DNA of 54,843 bases from Devosia sp. (GCA_015234425.1 JADGNE010000012.1:1-54843); one strand, 5' to 3'; positions 42,148 through 51,359 are shown, numbered from the stretch's first letter. A program made the numbers and translations. Notes: generated from the letters alone by a model not told the origin.

Positions 42148-42944
42148 TCCAGCCACTGAGCAAGTCCATCGTTATCTGGACCATGGTGATCGCGGTTCTG
42201 GTGGTGCTGTCGGCACCGACCATTGTGGTGCTGGGCGCCTCGTTCACCTCGGGCAATATCATCAAATTCCCGCCCGATGGGTTCTCGTTGCAATGGTACG
42301 CCAAGATCGCCATGGCGGCCGATCTGCGCAATGCGTTCCTCCGCTCGCTAGCGGTGGCGTCCATCTGCACGCTGATCGCCATTCCGGTGGGCACGCTGGC
42401 CGGGATCGCGCTCTCCAAATATGCGATGAAGTTCGAAAAGACGCTGCAGATCTATCTGCTGCTGCCCTTTACCGTGCCGCTGATCGGCTCGGGGATCGGG
42501 CTCATGCTGCTGTTTGGGCAGTGGGGGATGCTGGGGCAGATCTGGCCGATCGGCATCGCCTGCTGCGTGATCAATCTGCCCTTCATGATCTGGGCGGTGA
42601 CGGCGAGCGCCTCGAGCCTTGATCCTGATCTGGAGCTCGCCGCCGCCAATTGCGGGGCGCCGCCGGTCGCGACCTTCTTCCTTGTGACGCTGCCGGCCGT
42701 GTTGCCGGGGGTGATCAGCGGGTCGCTGCTGATGTTCATCCTCGCGCTCAACGAGTTCCTCGTGAGCCTGCTGCTCACCGATGCGCGCACGGTGACGCTG
42801 CCGGTGCAGATCTACAATTCCATCCGCTCGATCATCACGCCGGATCTGGCTGCCATTTCGGTGGTGTTCATTGTCTGCGCGGCGCTGGTGATTGCCCTCC
42901 TCGACAAGCTGGTGGGCCTCGATATTTTCCTCAAGTCCAAGTGA
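42144..42944 (+). CDS. ABC transporter permease (PotC type)
   Basis: A 266-residue permease, partner of the PotB-type protein. It has the family segments FTSGNIIKFPPDGFSLQWYA near the N-terminus and the coupling loop ELAAANCGAPPVATFFLVTL. The HisD-like gene starts 32 nt downstream in the same direction. Confidence 0.92.
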   Translation: MIQPLSKSIVIWTMVIAVLVVLSAPTIVVLGASFTSGNIIKFPPDGFSLQWYAKIAMAADLRNAFLRSLAVASICTLIAIPVGTLAGIALSKYAMKFEKTLQIYLLLPFTVPLIGSGIGLMLLFGQWGMLGQIWPIGIACCVINLPFMIWAVTASASSLDPDLELAAANCGAPPVATFFLVTLPAVLPGVISGSLLMFILALNEFLVSLLLTDARTVTLPVQIYNSIRSIITPDLAAISVVFIVCAALVIALLDKLVGLDIFLKSK

Positions 42945-42976
42945 CGCCACGGCGTTGCCAATGCGAGTGATGTTTC

Positions 42977-44299
42977 ATGTCTGACGTGTCCTTTTACGAT
43001 TATGCCGCGCTCTCTGCCGAGGAGAAGGCCGCGCTGCTCCGTCGCTCGGAAGCCGATCTTTCGGGCGTGATCGAGAAGGTCAAACCCATCATCGAGGCGG
43101 TGCGCACCGAGGGCGATGTGGCGCTGGCGCGGTTTGCGCGGGATTTCGACCGGGCCGAGAATGTGACGCCGCACAATCTCAAGGTGACCGAGGCCGAGTT
43201 CGACGCGGCCTTCAAGCTGGTGGACCAGAAGGTTATCGACGCCATTCAGTTCGGCATCGACAATATCCGCAGCTTCCACGAGGAGCAGAAGCCCGAGACG
43301 ATGTGGATGAAGGAAATCCGACCCGGCGCCTTTGCCGGGGACCGGTTTACCCCCATCCAGTCGGTGGCGCTCTATGTGCCACGCGGCAAGGGCTCGTTCC
43401 CGTCCGTGACCATGATGACCGCTGTGCCCGCCGTGGTGGCGGGCGTGCCGAACCTGGCTATCGTGACCCCGCCTGCGCCGGATGGCTCGGTGGATGCGGC
43501 AACGCTGGTGGCGGCGCGGCTGGCGGGTGTGAGCACGGTCTATAAGGTGGGTGGCGCGCAGGCGGTGGCCGCGATTGCCTATGGCACCGAAACCATTCTG
43601 CCGGCGCTGAAGATCGTTGGCCCGGGCAGCCCCTGGGTGGTGGCGGCAAAGCGCCTGCTGTCAGGCGTGATCGACACCGGTCTGCCGGCTGGCCCGTCCG
43701 AGGCGCTGATCTTTGCCGATGACACGGTCCATGGCGGGCTGGCAGCGCTCGATCTGCTGATCGAAGCCGAGCACGGGCCGGATTCCTCGGCTTATCTGGT
43801 GACGCATTCCCGCCGCGTGGCAGAAGAGGCGCTGGCCGAACTGCCGGGGCTGTGGGCGCAGATGACGCCGCAGCGGGTGGAATTTTCGCGCACCGTGCTG
43901 ACCGGCAAGACGGGCGGCGTGATCCTGACTTCCTCGATTGAGGAGAGCTATGAATTCGTCAATTCCTATGCGCCCGAGCACCTCGAAATCCTCTCCAAGG
44001 AGCCGTTCGACCATCTGGGGCGGATCAGCGAGGCGTCGGAAATCCTGCTGGGCCAGCATACGCCGTGCTCGATCGGCAATTTCGGTCTTGGACCCAATGC
44101 CGTGCTGCCGACCAGCCGCTGGGCGCGCACCTATGGGCCGCTGTCGGTGACTGATTTCGTCAAGCGCAGCTCGATCGGTTATGTGACGGCCGCGGGCTTC
44201 CCGCTTCTGGCCGGACACGCCCATGAGCTGGCGCTTTATGAGGGCTTTTCGTCCCATGCGCTGGCGGTGTCGGATCTGCGCCAGAAATATGTGAAGTAG
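42977..44299 (+). CDS. Histidinol-dehydrogenase paralogue with altered metal ligands
   Basis: A 440-residue protein of the HisD superfamily, NAD-dependent zinc dehydrogenases that oxidise an alcohol in two steps to an acid. Compared with E. coli HisD, the catalytic Glu-His pair is present (Glu334-His335 in APEHLEI), and so are ligands His266 (EAEHGPDS) and His427 (SSHALAV). The ligand Gln259 is replaced by Glu263 and Asp360 by Asn368 (IGNFGLGPN). The histidine pathway is not nearby. It sits between a Pot-type transporter and a zinc dehydrogenase (3-nt gap), so it most likely oxidises the imported alcohol or amino alcohol. HpsN-like sulfopropanediol dehydrogenases are known relatives of this kind. 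Confidence 0.85.
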   Translation: MSDVSFYDYAALSAEEKAALLRRSEADLSGVIEKVKPIIEAVRTEGDVALARFARDFDRAENVTPHNLKVTEAEFDAAFKLVDQKVIDAIQFGIDNIRSFHEEQKPETMWMKEIRPGAFAGDRFTPIQSVALYVPRGKGSFPSVTMMTAVPAVVAGVPNLAIVTPPAPDGSVDAATLVAARLAGVSTVYKVGGAQAVAAIAYGTETILPALKIVGPGSPWVVAAKRLLSGVIDTGLPAGPSEALIFADDTVHGGLAALDLLIEAEHGPDSSAYLVTHSRRVAEEALAELPGLWAQMTPQRVEFSRTVLTGKTGGVILTSSIEESYEFVNSYAPEHLEILSKEPFDHLGRISEASEILLGQHTPCSIGNFGLGPNAVLPTSRWARTYGPLSVTDFVKRSSIGYVTAAGFPLLAGHAHELALYEGFSSHALAVSDLRQKYVK

Positions 44300-44302
44300 G
44301 CG

Positions 44303-45328
44303 ATGAAAGCGGTTCGCCTACACGCCGTTCGCGATTTGCGGTTCGAGATCATCGATGCGCCCGGGGCGCCGGAGCCCGGATGGGTGCAGGTGGATGTCGA
44401 GGCCGCGGGGATCTGCGGCTCGGACCTCCATAATTTTGCTACCGGGCAGTGGATTTCGCGGGCGCCGAGCGTGGCCGGGCATGAATTTGCCGGGCGGATC
44501 GCGGCAGTGGGCGCGGGCGTCAGCGGGTTTTCCGTGGGCGATGCTGTGGCCGTGGACTCGCGCTTCTGGTGTGGCGAATGCCGGATGTGCCGGGCGGGCG
44601 AACACAATGCCTGCGAAAAACTGGGCTTTGTCGGCGAGGTCTGCGATGGCGGCTTTGCCGAGCAGGTCTTGCTGCCGGCACGGCTGGTAATGCGGCGGCC
44701 GGACGATCTCGACGGCAAGGTCGCGGCCATGGCCGAACCGCTGGCGGTGGCGCTGCACGCAATCGCCAAGCTGGCGCCAGCTGCGGGTGCGCCAGTGCTG
44801 GTGGTCGGCTGCGGGACGATTGGCGGGCTTTGCGCGCTGGCGCTGTCACGGGGGCATGATGGGCCGATCCTGCTGGCAGATAGAAACGCCGAGCGCGTGG
44901 CGGCCGTCGCGGCGGCGACGAGTGGCAAGGCTGTGGCGCTGGACGCGGCTGACATCGAGGTGGCACTGGATGGCGGGCTGCTGCGCGATGTGATCGACGC
45001 AACGGGCAGTATTGCCGCGCTCGAAGCTACAATCCCGCTGATGGGGCCGGGGTCGCGCCTGGCGCTCGTCGGGATCAGCCATGGGAAATTGGCTCTGGAC
45101 CCCAATGTGCTGGTGGAGCGCGAGATTTCGCTGATCGGGTGCCACGCGTTTCGCGATGAACTGGGCGAGGCGGTGGCGATGGCGGCGGAATTGCGCGATG
45201 TGCTGCCTCAGTTTTTCAACGAAGTGATTGGGCTCGAGGAGGTTCCGGCGGCGTTCGAGCGGCTGCTGGCGGGAGAGGCCAAGGGGCTCAAGACCATCAT
45301 TGCCATAAGCGAGGGCGTGGGCGCGTGA
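44303..45328 (+). CDS. Zinc-dependent medium-chain dehydrogenase
   Basis: A 341-residue MDR-family dehydrogenase of the threonine/sorbitol dehydrogenase type. Catalytic zinc motifs are GICGSDLHNF and AGHEFAG; the structural-zinc cysteines lie in FWCGECRMCRAGEHNAC; the NAD motif is VLVVGCGTIGGLCALAL. It starts 3 nt after the HisD-like stop and overlaps the kinase gene, so it is part of the same catabolic operon. The substrate is unknown. Confidence 0.92.
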   Translation: MKAVRLHAVRDLRFEIIDAPGAPEPGWVQVDVEAAGICGSDLHNFATGQWISRAPSVAGHEFAGRIAAVGAGVSGFSVGDAVAVDSRFWCGECRMCRAGEHNACEKLGFVGEVCDGGFAEQVLLPARLVMRRPDDLDGKVAAMAEPLAVALHAIAKLAPAAGAPVLVVGCGTIGGLCALALSRGHDGPILLADRNAERVAAVAAATSGKAVALDAADIEVALDGGLLRDVIDATGSIAALEATIPLMGPGSRLALVGISHGKLALDPNVLVEREISLIGCHAFRDELGEAVAMAAELRDVLPQFFNEVIGLEEVPAAFERLLAGEAKGLKTIIAISEGVGA

Positions 45329-46605
45329 CGACGATGAGCCGGACAGCAGAAATTCGCGCGGTTTCGCAGCATGACAGCGCAAAAGCGGAAGCCATGCTGG
45401 CCGATCTGCTCGCCGATCTTTTTGGCATTGCGTCCAAAAATGTGAAGATCAACTACGACCAGTATAGCCTCAATTCGCTCAACGGTTTTTTCGAGACCGA
45501 GGACGGCGAATTCTTCTTCAAATTCCATCAGGAGGAAGGCGAAGAGGCGATGAGCGGGGAATATTACCGGGCCGATATTCTGGCGCGGGCGGGGCTGCCG
45601 GTGGATCAGGCGGTGCATATGTCGGTGCTGCCGGGTGAGCAGATCCTCGTCTATCGGCGGCGGCGCGATCCGCGCTTTTCCGACGTGCTGCGGGCGCTGG
45701 ACCTTGCTGATGACGCTGCGGCGCGCGAGCGGGCCGTGGCGGCGGAGGCGGCGCTGTCGGCCAAGGTGGTGACTGTTTACGAGCAGTCGCTCCATCCGAT
45801 CACCCCGGAAGAGGCGGCGGCCGAGCCGATCAACCGGCTGTTTTTCGAGCGGCTGATCGATCCGCCGACGGGGGAATTTCCGGGCGGGCGGCTGAAGAGC
45901 TTTTATGTCGGCCAGGATTTCACGTTTCCCGGGGTGACGCTGGGCTGGGAAGAGTTTTCCCGGGCGCGGTTTGTCGTTAATGGCGTGGCTTACCAGCGCA
46001 GTGTCGGAGACTTGTTCGCGGCGGCGCATCAGCGGCTTAATCCGCTCCGTCTGGCCGATGCGGGCGGCGTGGTGGCGCATGGCGACGCGCATAATGCCAA
46101 TGTCTGGTACACCGAAGCCGATGGCGCGGCGGAACTGAGCTTTTTCGACCCGGCCTTTGCGGGCGAGAATGTGCCGACGCTGCTGGCCGAGGTGAAGACG
46201 ACGTTCCACAATATCCTCGCCCATCCGCTCTGGCTCTATGACCCCGACGCCGTGGCCGAGCGTTATTCGGCCGAGGCGCGCTATGCTGATGGTGTGCTGA
46301 GCGTTGAAACCAACTGGGCGCTGACGCCGGTGCGGCGGGATCTCCTGCGCCTCAAGGCGGAGGCAAGCTGGAAGCCGCTGCTGACCCTCCTCAAGGCGCG
46401 CGGGATGCTGCCAGCGGACTGGCGCGAAGTGATCCGGCTGGGGCTGTTCCTCTGTCCGACGCTGGTGATGAATTTGCGGGCCGGGGCCGCGCGGCATAAT
46501 CCGGTGTCGTCGTTGATCGGGCTGGCAAATGCCGTGCGGGTTGGCAGCGAGCCCGATGGCACAGATTTCATGTCGGAATTCTTCGATGCAATGACGCCTG
46601 ACTGA
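45325..46605 (+). CDS. APH-fold (aminoglycoside phosphotransferase-like) small-molecule kinase
   Basis: A 426-residue protein with the eukaryotic-like kinase fold of the APH/choline kinase superfamily. The catalytic loop is H252-G-D-A-H-N-A-N259 and the metal-binding Asp275 lies in LSFFDPAF. The N-terminal lobe has the FFFKFHQEEGEEAM segment with the likely ATP-binding Lys. The GTG at 45325 overlaps the dehydrogenase stop as GTGA and has GAGGG 9 nt upstream; ATG at 45334 is an alternative. In this operon it more likely phosphorylates a catabolic intermediate than a drug. Confidence 0.82.
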   Translation: MTTMSRTAEIRAVSQHDSAKAEAMLADLLADLFGIASKNVKINYDQYSLNSLNGFFETEDGEFFFKFHQEEGEEAMSGEYYRADILARAGLPVDQAVHMSVLPGEQILVYRRRRDPRFSDVLRALDLADDAAARERAVAAEAALSAKVVTVYEQSLHPITPEEAAAEPINRLFFERLIDPPTGEFPGGRLKSFYVGQDFTFPGVTLGWEEFSRARFVVNGVAYQRSVGDLFAAAHQRLNPLRLADAGGVVAHGDAHNANVWYTEADGAAELSFFDPAFAGENVPTLLAEVKTTFHNILAHPLWLYDPDAVAERYSAEARYADGVLSVETNWALTPVRRDLLRLKAEASWKPLLTLLKARGMLPADWREVIRLGLFLCPTLVMNLRAGAARHNPVSSLIGLANAVRVGSEPDGTDFMSEFFDAMTPD

Positions 46606-46865
46606 GCCGGCGGAAGCAAAAATCCATGGCCCGTCTCTATTTGCGTTCGGGAGCGAGTTGGTGGCGCGGTTCTGCTTTGCTCTTGATTTCGGAACGCGTT
46701 GATGCCATTGTATGGGCTACGTTTTCAGCCTAAGTCGGCTGCTGCTTCCGATCATTTTCGGTTCTGGCTCGCTTTGAATTGCAAACGTCTTCGGCTTCCC
46801 TGGCATGTCGCCCCGGAAGAACCGCTCGTTTGCCTGCGCTTCGAGCTAGAATAAGGAATAATCCC

Positions 46866-47081
46866 ATGGCAGCCTACAACGGTACCGTGAAGTTCTTCAA
46901 CACCACCAAGGGCTTCGGCTTCATCTCCCCCGACAACGGCGAGAAGGATGCATTCGTGCACATCTCCGCTGTTCAGCGTTCGGGCATCGATGGCCTGTAC
47001 GAAGGTGACAAGGTTTCCTACGACCTGGAAAGCGGCCGTGACGGCAAGGTTTCCGCTGTCAACCTGACCCTGCTGAAGTAA
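46866..47081 (+). CDS. cspA: Cold-shock domain protein
   Basis: A 71-residue cold-shock protein with both RNA-binding motifs, KGFGFI (15-20) and DAFVHI, and the full family length. The ATG at 46866 follows AAGGAATAATCCC. The 260 bp between the kinase gene and this start hold no gene and include what is probably a long 5' leader, typical for cold-shock genes. The upstream region has no promoter that I can assign with confidence. A strong terminator follows. Confidence 0.96.
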   Translation: MAAYNGTVKFFNTTKGFGFISPDNGEKDAFVHISAVQRSGIDGLYEGDKVSYDLESGRDGKVSAVNLTLLK

Positions 47082-47116
47082 TTCACGCATAGAATTTTGA
47101 TGCCTTCGGGCGTCGG

Positions 47117-47146
47117 AGCCGTCGCAGCAATGCGGCGGCTTTTTTG
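47117..47146 (+). terminator. Rho-independent terminator of the cold-shock gene
   Basis: AGCCGTCGCA (47117-47126) pairs with TGCGGCGGCT (47131-47140), with one G-U pair and loop GCAA, followed by a run of six T. Confidence 0.9.
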
Positions 47147-47250
47147 TTTTTGGGGGTGGGGAGGGGGCCAAGGCGGTGTCGTTGGATGTCCCGCGCGCGA
47201 GGGTGGTCTTTGGACTTGTCTTGGAAATAGATTTTCAGGCGGCGAGATGG

Positions 47251-47273
47251 ATTGCCCGGACGAGCCGGGCAAT
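47251..47273. repeat. Palindromic intergenic repeat, ATTGCCCGG type
   Basis: ATTGCCCGG (47251-47259) and CCGGGCAAT (47265-47273) are perfect arms around ACGAG. I recall similar ATTGCCCGG dyads as dispersed repeats in Hyphomicrobiales genomes. Confidence 0.65.
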
Positions 47274-47376
47274 GACGGCGGAGGGGGCGGAGTGAGGGCT
47301 TTGGCGGAGGTCCACCTGACCCTTGCTGGTCTACCCCCTCCCAACCTGCGCCAGGGCCGACGGCCCAAGCTTCGGT

Positions 47377-47451
47377 ACCCTCCCCTTAAGGGGGAGGGTG
47401 GAGACTGGCTGAGGCGCACCCCCACCCGGCCTCCCCCTGGGAGGGGGAGGG
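47377..47451. repeat. GC-rich palindromic intergenic repeats
   Basis: ACCCTCCCC-TTAA-GGGGGAGGGT (47377-47399) and a second dyad CCTCCCCCTGGGAGGGGGAGG (about 47432-47451). They are of the same kind as the pair at 41030-41122. The whole 530-bp gap 47082-47613 holds these repeats and the csp terminator; open frames in it are repeat-derived and I do not call a gene. Confidence 0.7.
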
Positions 47452-47613
47452 GTTTAGGCTGTGGGTGGGAGAGCCTCGGTACCTCAAGCGTAGGCTGGTG
47501 GGGCGCGAGGCGATATTTTTGGGATGGAATGTATCGCTTTTGTGAGCGCTTCAAGCGGTCACTCTGTGACGCCAAAATCTTGCAATTGCTGGCGTGATGG
47601 ATAGGGGTGGGGG

Positions 47614-48735
47614 ATGGTTCGATTTCTGCACAGTTCTGATCTTCACCTGGGAAAACGCTTCGGGAATTATTCCGAGGATTTGCGCGGGCGGCTGCGGGAG
47701 GCGCGGCACGGGGTGCTGGGGCGGCTCGCCGAGGCGGCGCGGCGGGAGGGGGCGACAGCGATCCTGCTGGCGGGCGACAGTTTTGATACCGAAACCCCCG
47801 CAGAAGCCGTGTTGCGCCAGGCACTGGCCGAAATGGGTCGGCATGGCGATCTCAGTTGGATTGTCCTTCCGGGGAACCACGACAGCCTGCAGGCCGACCA
47901 GCTGTGGGACGGCGTGCGCGGCGCTGCGCCGGCCAATGTGACACTGGCACTGGCCAATGCGCCGATTGCGCTGGGCGCAGAGGCGGTGGTGTTGCCTTCG
48001 CCCTGCACGACGCGGCGGCCAGGGCGCGACCTCACCGATTGGATGGATGGGGCGGCCTCGAGCGAGGGCGTGCTGCGCATCGGGCTGGCACATGGACCGA
48101 TCCAGACATTTTCCGAAGATGGCGTGGCCGGCGACGTGATCGCGCCCGATCGGGCGAAGCGGGCGGGGCTCGATTATCTGGCGCTGGGGGACTGGCATGG
48201 GCAGATCGCGGTCAATGAGCGGACCTATTATAGCGGATCGCCCGAGCCGGATCGGTTCAAACACGAGCGGCCGGGGCAGGCGCTGCTGGTGAGCCTGGCC
48301 GGTCCCGGCGCGGTGCCGGAGGTGCGGGGACTGGATGTCGGGCAGTTCTCCTGGCGCACGCTGACGCTTGACCTTCTGGCGGGAGAAGACGGCGTGGCGG
48401 TGCTGCAGGGGCTGTTGCCGGGAGAGGCGCGGCGCGAGGCGCTTTTGCGGATCGTGCTGCGGGGACGCACGGGGCTCGCGGCGCGCAGCCAGCTCATCGC
48501 GGCGATCAAGGCCGTGGCGCCGGAGTTCGCGCATCTTGAAATAGACGATGGGGAACTGGTGACCCAGAGCGAAGTGGGCGACCTTGATCGGATCGATCAT
48601 GCCGGGGCCCTCAGGGTTGCGGCTGATGGCCTGCTTGAGGAGAGCAGTGACGCGTCGCGGTCCGAAGAGGAGCGGGATATCGCGGCGGCGGCGCTGGTGC
48701 GGCTGTTTTCCTATTGCGAAGAGGTTGGGCCATGA
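47614..48735 (+). CDS. Metallophosphoesterase, SbcD/YhaO-like DNA nuclease
   Basis: A 373-residue calcineurin-type phosphoesterase. Metal motifs: FLHSSDLHLGK (D-x-H), LLAGDSFDTE (GD with Ser in place of the usual xx), LPGNHDSL (GNHD), GLAHGP and GDWHGQI (GxH). This is the Mre11/SbcD/YhaO nuclease pattern. The next gene encodes a large SMC-like ATPase and overlaps it by 4 nt, so both probably form a nuclease-ATPase complex acting on DNA ends or other structures. Confidence 0.88.
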   Translation: MVRFLHSSDLHLGKRFGNYSEDLRGRLREARHGVLGRLAEAARREGATAILLAGDSFDTETPAEAVLRQALAEMGRHGDLSWIVLPGNHDSLQADQLWDGVRGAAPANVTLALANAPIALGAEAVVLPSPCTTRRPGRDLTDWMDGAASSEGVLRIGLAHGPIQTFSEDGVAGDVIAPDRAKRAGLDYLALGDWHGQIAVNERTYYSGSPEPDRFKHERPGQALLVSLAGPGAVPEVRGLDVGQFSWRTLTLDLLAGEDGVAVLQGLLPGEARREALLRIVLRGRTGLAARSQLIAAIKAVAPEFAHLEIDDGELVTQSEVGDLDRIDHAGALRVAADGLLEESSDASRSEEERDIAAAALVRLFSYCEEVGP

Positions 48736-51359
48736 AGCTCACGGCACTGCGGCTGCACAATGTGCGCCGCTTCGGCGGGCGGGGTGTGGCCATTGAAGGT
48801 ATTGGCGCGGGAGTCAATGTGCTCTCGGCGGCCAATGAACATGGCAAGTCGACGGCGTTCGAGGCGCTCCACGCACTTTTCTTCCAGCCGCACAGCGGGA
48901 CCGGCAAGGCGGTACAATCGCTGCGGCCCTATAGCGGCGGCAATCCGCTGGTTGAAGCCGATATCGTCAGTGGCGAGGGCCGGTTTCGGCTGACCAAGCA
49001 GTTTTATGGCGGCAAACGCGCCAGTGTGACCGATCTCGGCACCGGACGATTGATCGCTCAGGCCGACGAGGCGGAAGCCTTTATTGCGGAGCTGACGCGG
49101 GGTGGGGTCGGGGGACCGGCAGGCCTCTTGTGGGTGCGGCAGGGGCTGACCGGTATCGAGCAGCGGAGCAAGGGCGAGGAAGAGGGCGAGCGGCGGGTGC
49201 GCGAGACGCTGCTCACCTCGGTGCAGGGCGAAGTGGAAGCGCTGACCGGCGGGCGGCGGATGGCCAAGATATTGGCGGCCTGCGAGGCGGAGCTGGCGCC
49301 GCTGGTGACGGCGACGGGGCGGCCGAAGGCGGGCGGGCGGTTTGCCATTGCGCTTGAAGAGCTTGAGCGGCTGACGGCGGAAGAGGCGCGGCTGGCGGTG
49401 GAAATGATGGCCTTGCGCGATGCGCTCGAGCGCCGTCGAGCCACGCGGCAGCGGTTGGCCGAAGTGGACAATGCCGAAGAAAAGGCGCGGCGTCGCAGCG
49501 ATACACTGGCAGCCGAAGCGGCTTATGAGGCGGCGCGGCGGCATGGTGCGGCGCTGAAGACGGCCGAAGCGGAAGCGGATCTGGCGCGGCATCGATACGA
49601 GGAGGCGCAAAAGGCGCTGGCCGAGTTTGAGGCGGCGCTGAATCGTGCGGCAGACCTGGCGGGACGGCGCCAGCAGGCGCTGGAGCGGCGGGATGCAGCA
49701 TTGGCGCGGCGCGACGCTGCGCGCGCCGATAATGAGGCGGCGCAGGCTGCCATGGACGCGGCCCATGCCGAAGAGCAGGAGCAGCGTGCGCTGCTGGGCC
49801 GGCTGGACGCGGCGATCAAGGCGCGCGACGCCGCCGAGCATGTTTCGCGCCTGCGCCAGCAGCTGGAAAAGGCAGAGTCGCAGCGGGCGCTGGTGGAGGC
49901 CGAAGAGGCGGCTTTCGCGGCGCTCGATATTGCCGCGCCGAAAGTGCGGCAGCTCGAGCAACTCGATCTTGACCTGCGGCACCGGAGAGCGTCGCGCGAA
50001 GCGACATTGCCCAGCTTCAGGATCGACTATGTCGCGGGCGCCGAGGGGCGCATCCGGCAGGGCGGTGCTGGGGTCGAGGGCAATAAGGCGCACGGCTTTG
50101 CTGCAAGTACGCAACTTGAAATCGAGGGTGTCGGTACGCTGACGCTGGGGGCAGGGGCCGAGCGCGACGATGGCGGGCTCGCAGCGCTTGAGGAACAGCA
50201 CGCGCGCCTGCTCGCGGCACTGGGCGTGGACAGTCTGGCCGCAGCGCAGACACGGCTTGCCGCGGCGCAGGAAAAGGCCGCAGCGGTAAAGTTGGCGCGG
50301 CAGCGGTTTGCCGATCTGGCGCCCGAAGGGCTGGGGCCATTGCAGGGCGAGATTGCCCGGCTGGCGGCTGCGCAGGGCGATGCGCTGGAGATCAAGGGCG
50401 ATCCGCAGGCGGCACGGGAGGCGGTGGCCCTGGCGGCAGCGCGGGTGGCGGCAACGCGAAATGCAGCCCGCGAGCTGGCACCGCGCATCGAGCAAGCCGG
50501 CAATGGCGTGGTCGAGGCCGAGACAGCGCTCGCAGCCATCGACGGTGAGTGGGCGGCGCTGGAGGGGGTCCTGGGGCCGGTCGACCTGCGCGCAGAGCGG
50601 CTTGAGGGTCTGCAGAATCGGGAGGCGAATGCTCGCGCTGCGCTGGAGCTGGCAGCCGCGCAGGTCGAAAATCTGCGGCCGCTGGCGCAGGATGTTTCCG
50701 CCGCCGAGGCGAGTCTGAGCCGGGTGCGGTCGATCGAGACGGCTGCCAATCAGGAAATGGCCCAGCTCAATGTGGCGCTGGCCGATCTCAACGGGCAGAT
50801 CTCCACCCGCTCAAGCGATGCGGTGGAGGAAAATCTGCAGGAAGTGCGCGAGCAGCTGGAGGCGGCGCGTGCCAGCGTGGCGCGGTTCCGCACCGAGGTC
50901 GCGGTGCTCGAGCGGTTGCGCAAGGAACTGGTCTCCGCCCGTTCGGCTGCGCGGGACCTTTATCTCAAGCCGGTGGTGAGCGAGCTTTTGCCCATGCTGG
51001 GCCTGCTGTTCGACGATATCGACATTGTCTTTGACGAGGACACGCTGTTGCCCCAGACGGTGCGGCGCAATGGGCTCGACGAGGATGTGGATCGGCTCAG
51101 CGGCGGGATGCGCGAGCAATTGTCCATCCTGACGCGGCTGGCCTTTGCGCGGCTTCTGGCGCGGGACGGGCGGGCGGCGCCGGTGATCCTTGATGATGCA
51201 CTGGTCTATTCGGATGACGACCGGATCGAGCGGATGTTCGATGCGCTGCACCGGCAGGCGCGGGATCAGCAGATCCTGGTGTTTTCCTGCCGCCAGCGGG
51301 CGTTTGCGCGGCTGGGTGGCAATGTGCTGCAGATGGTGGACTGGACGCCGGGGGCTTAG
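48732..51359 (+). CDS. YhaN/SbcC-like SMC-type ATPase
   Basis: An 875-residue Rad50/SMC-type protein. The N-terminal head has MKLTALRLHNVRRFGG and a Walker A of the NEHGKST type. Two long Ala/Glu/Arg-rich coiled-coil arms (about 180-400 and 520-730) flank a middle segment without a CxxC zinc hook. The C-terminal head has the signature RLSGGMREQL and Walker B VILDDALVYSDD. The hook-less arrangement and the paired nuclease are YhaN-like rather than classical SbcC. The ATG at 48732 overlaps the nuclease stop. A 12-bp hairpin covers the stop codon. Confidence 0.88.
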   Translation: MKLTALRLHNVRRFGGRGVAIEGIGAGVNVLSAANEHGKSTAFEALHALFFQPHSGTGKAVQSLRPYSGGNPLVEADIVSGEGRFRLTKQFYGGKRASVTDLGTGRLIAQADEAEAFIAELTRGGVGGPAGLLWVRQGLTGIEQRSKGEEEGERRVRETLLTSVQGEVEALTGGRRMAKILAACEAELAPLVTATGRPKAGGRFAIALEELERLTAEEARLAVEMMALRDALERRRATRQRLAEVDNAEEKARRRSDTLAAEAAYEAARRHGAALKTAEAEADLARHRYEEAQKALAEFEAALNRAADLAGRRQQALERRDAALARRDAARADNEAAQAAMDAAHAEEQEQRALLGRLDAAIKARDAAEHVSRLRQQLEKAESQRALVEAEEAAFAALDIAAPKVRQLEQLDLDLRHRRASREATLPSFRIDYVAGAEGRIRQGGAGVEGNKAHGFAASTQLEIEGVGTLTLGAGAERDDGGLAALEEQHARLLAALGVDSLAAAQTRLAAAQEKAAAVKLARQRFADLAPEGLGPLQGEIARLAAAQGDALEIKGDPQAAREAVALAAARVAATRNAARELAPRIEQAGNGVVEAETALAAIDGEWAALEGVLGPVDLRAERLEGLQNREANARAALELAAAQVENLRPLAQDVSAAEASLSRVRSIETAANQEMAQLNVALADLNGQISTRSSDAVEENLQEVREQLEAARASVARFRTEVAVLERLRKELVSARSAARDLYLKPVVSELLPMLGLLFDDIDIVFDEDTLLPQTVRRNGLDEDVDRLSGGMREQLSILTRLAFARLLARDGRAAPVILDDALVYSDDDRIERMFDALHRQARDQQILVFSCRQRAFARLGGNVLQMVDWTPGA

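Noticed and set aside
45325..46605. Aminoglycoside resistance kinase
   Set aside because: APH fold only; it is translationally coupled to catabolic dehydrogenase genes, which points to a metabolic substrate.
47018..47824. Open frames on both strands in the repeat-rich gap after the cold-shock gene
   Set aside because: They consist mainly of translated palindromic repeats and extend into the csp or nuclease genes.
48711..50495. 594-codon antisense frame over the YhaN-like gene
   Set aside because: Shadow of a coiled-coil gene with biased codons; no start site or motif support.
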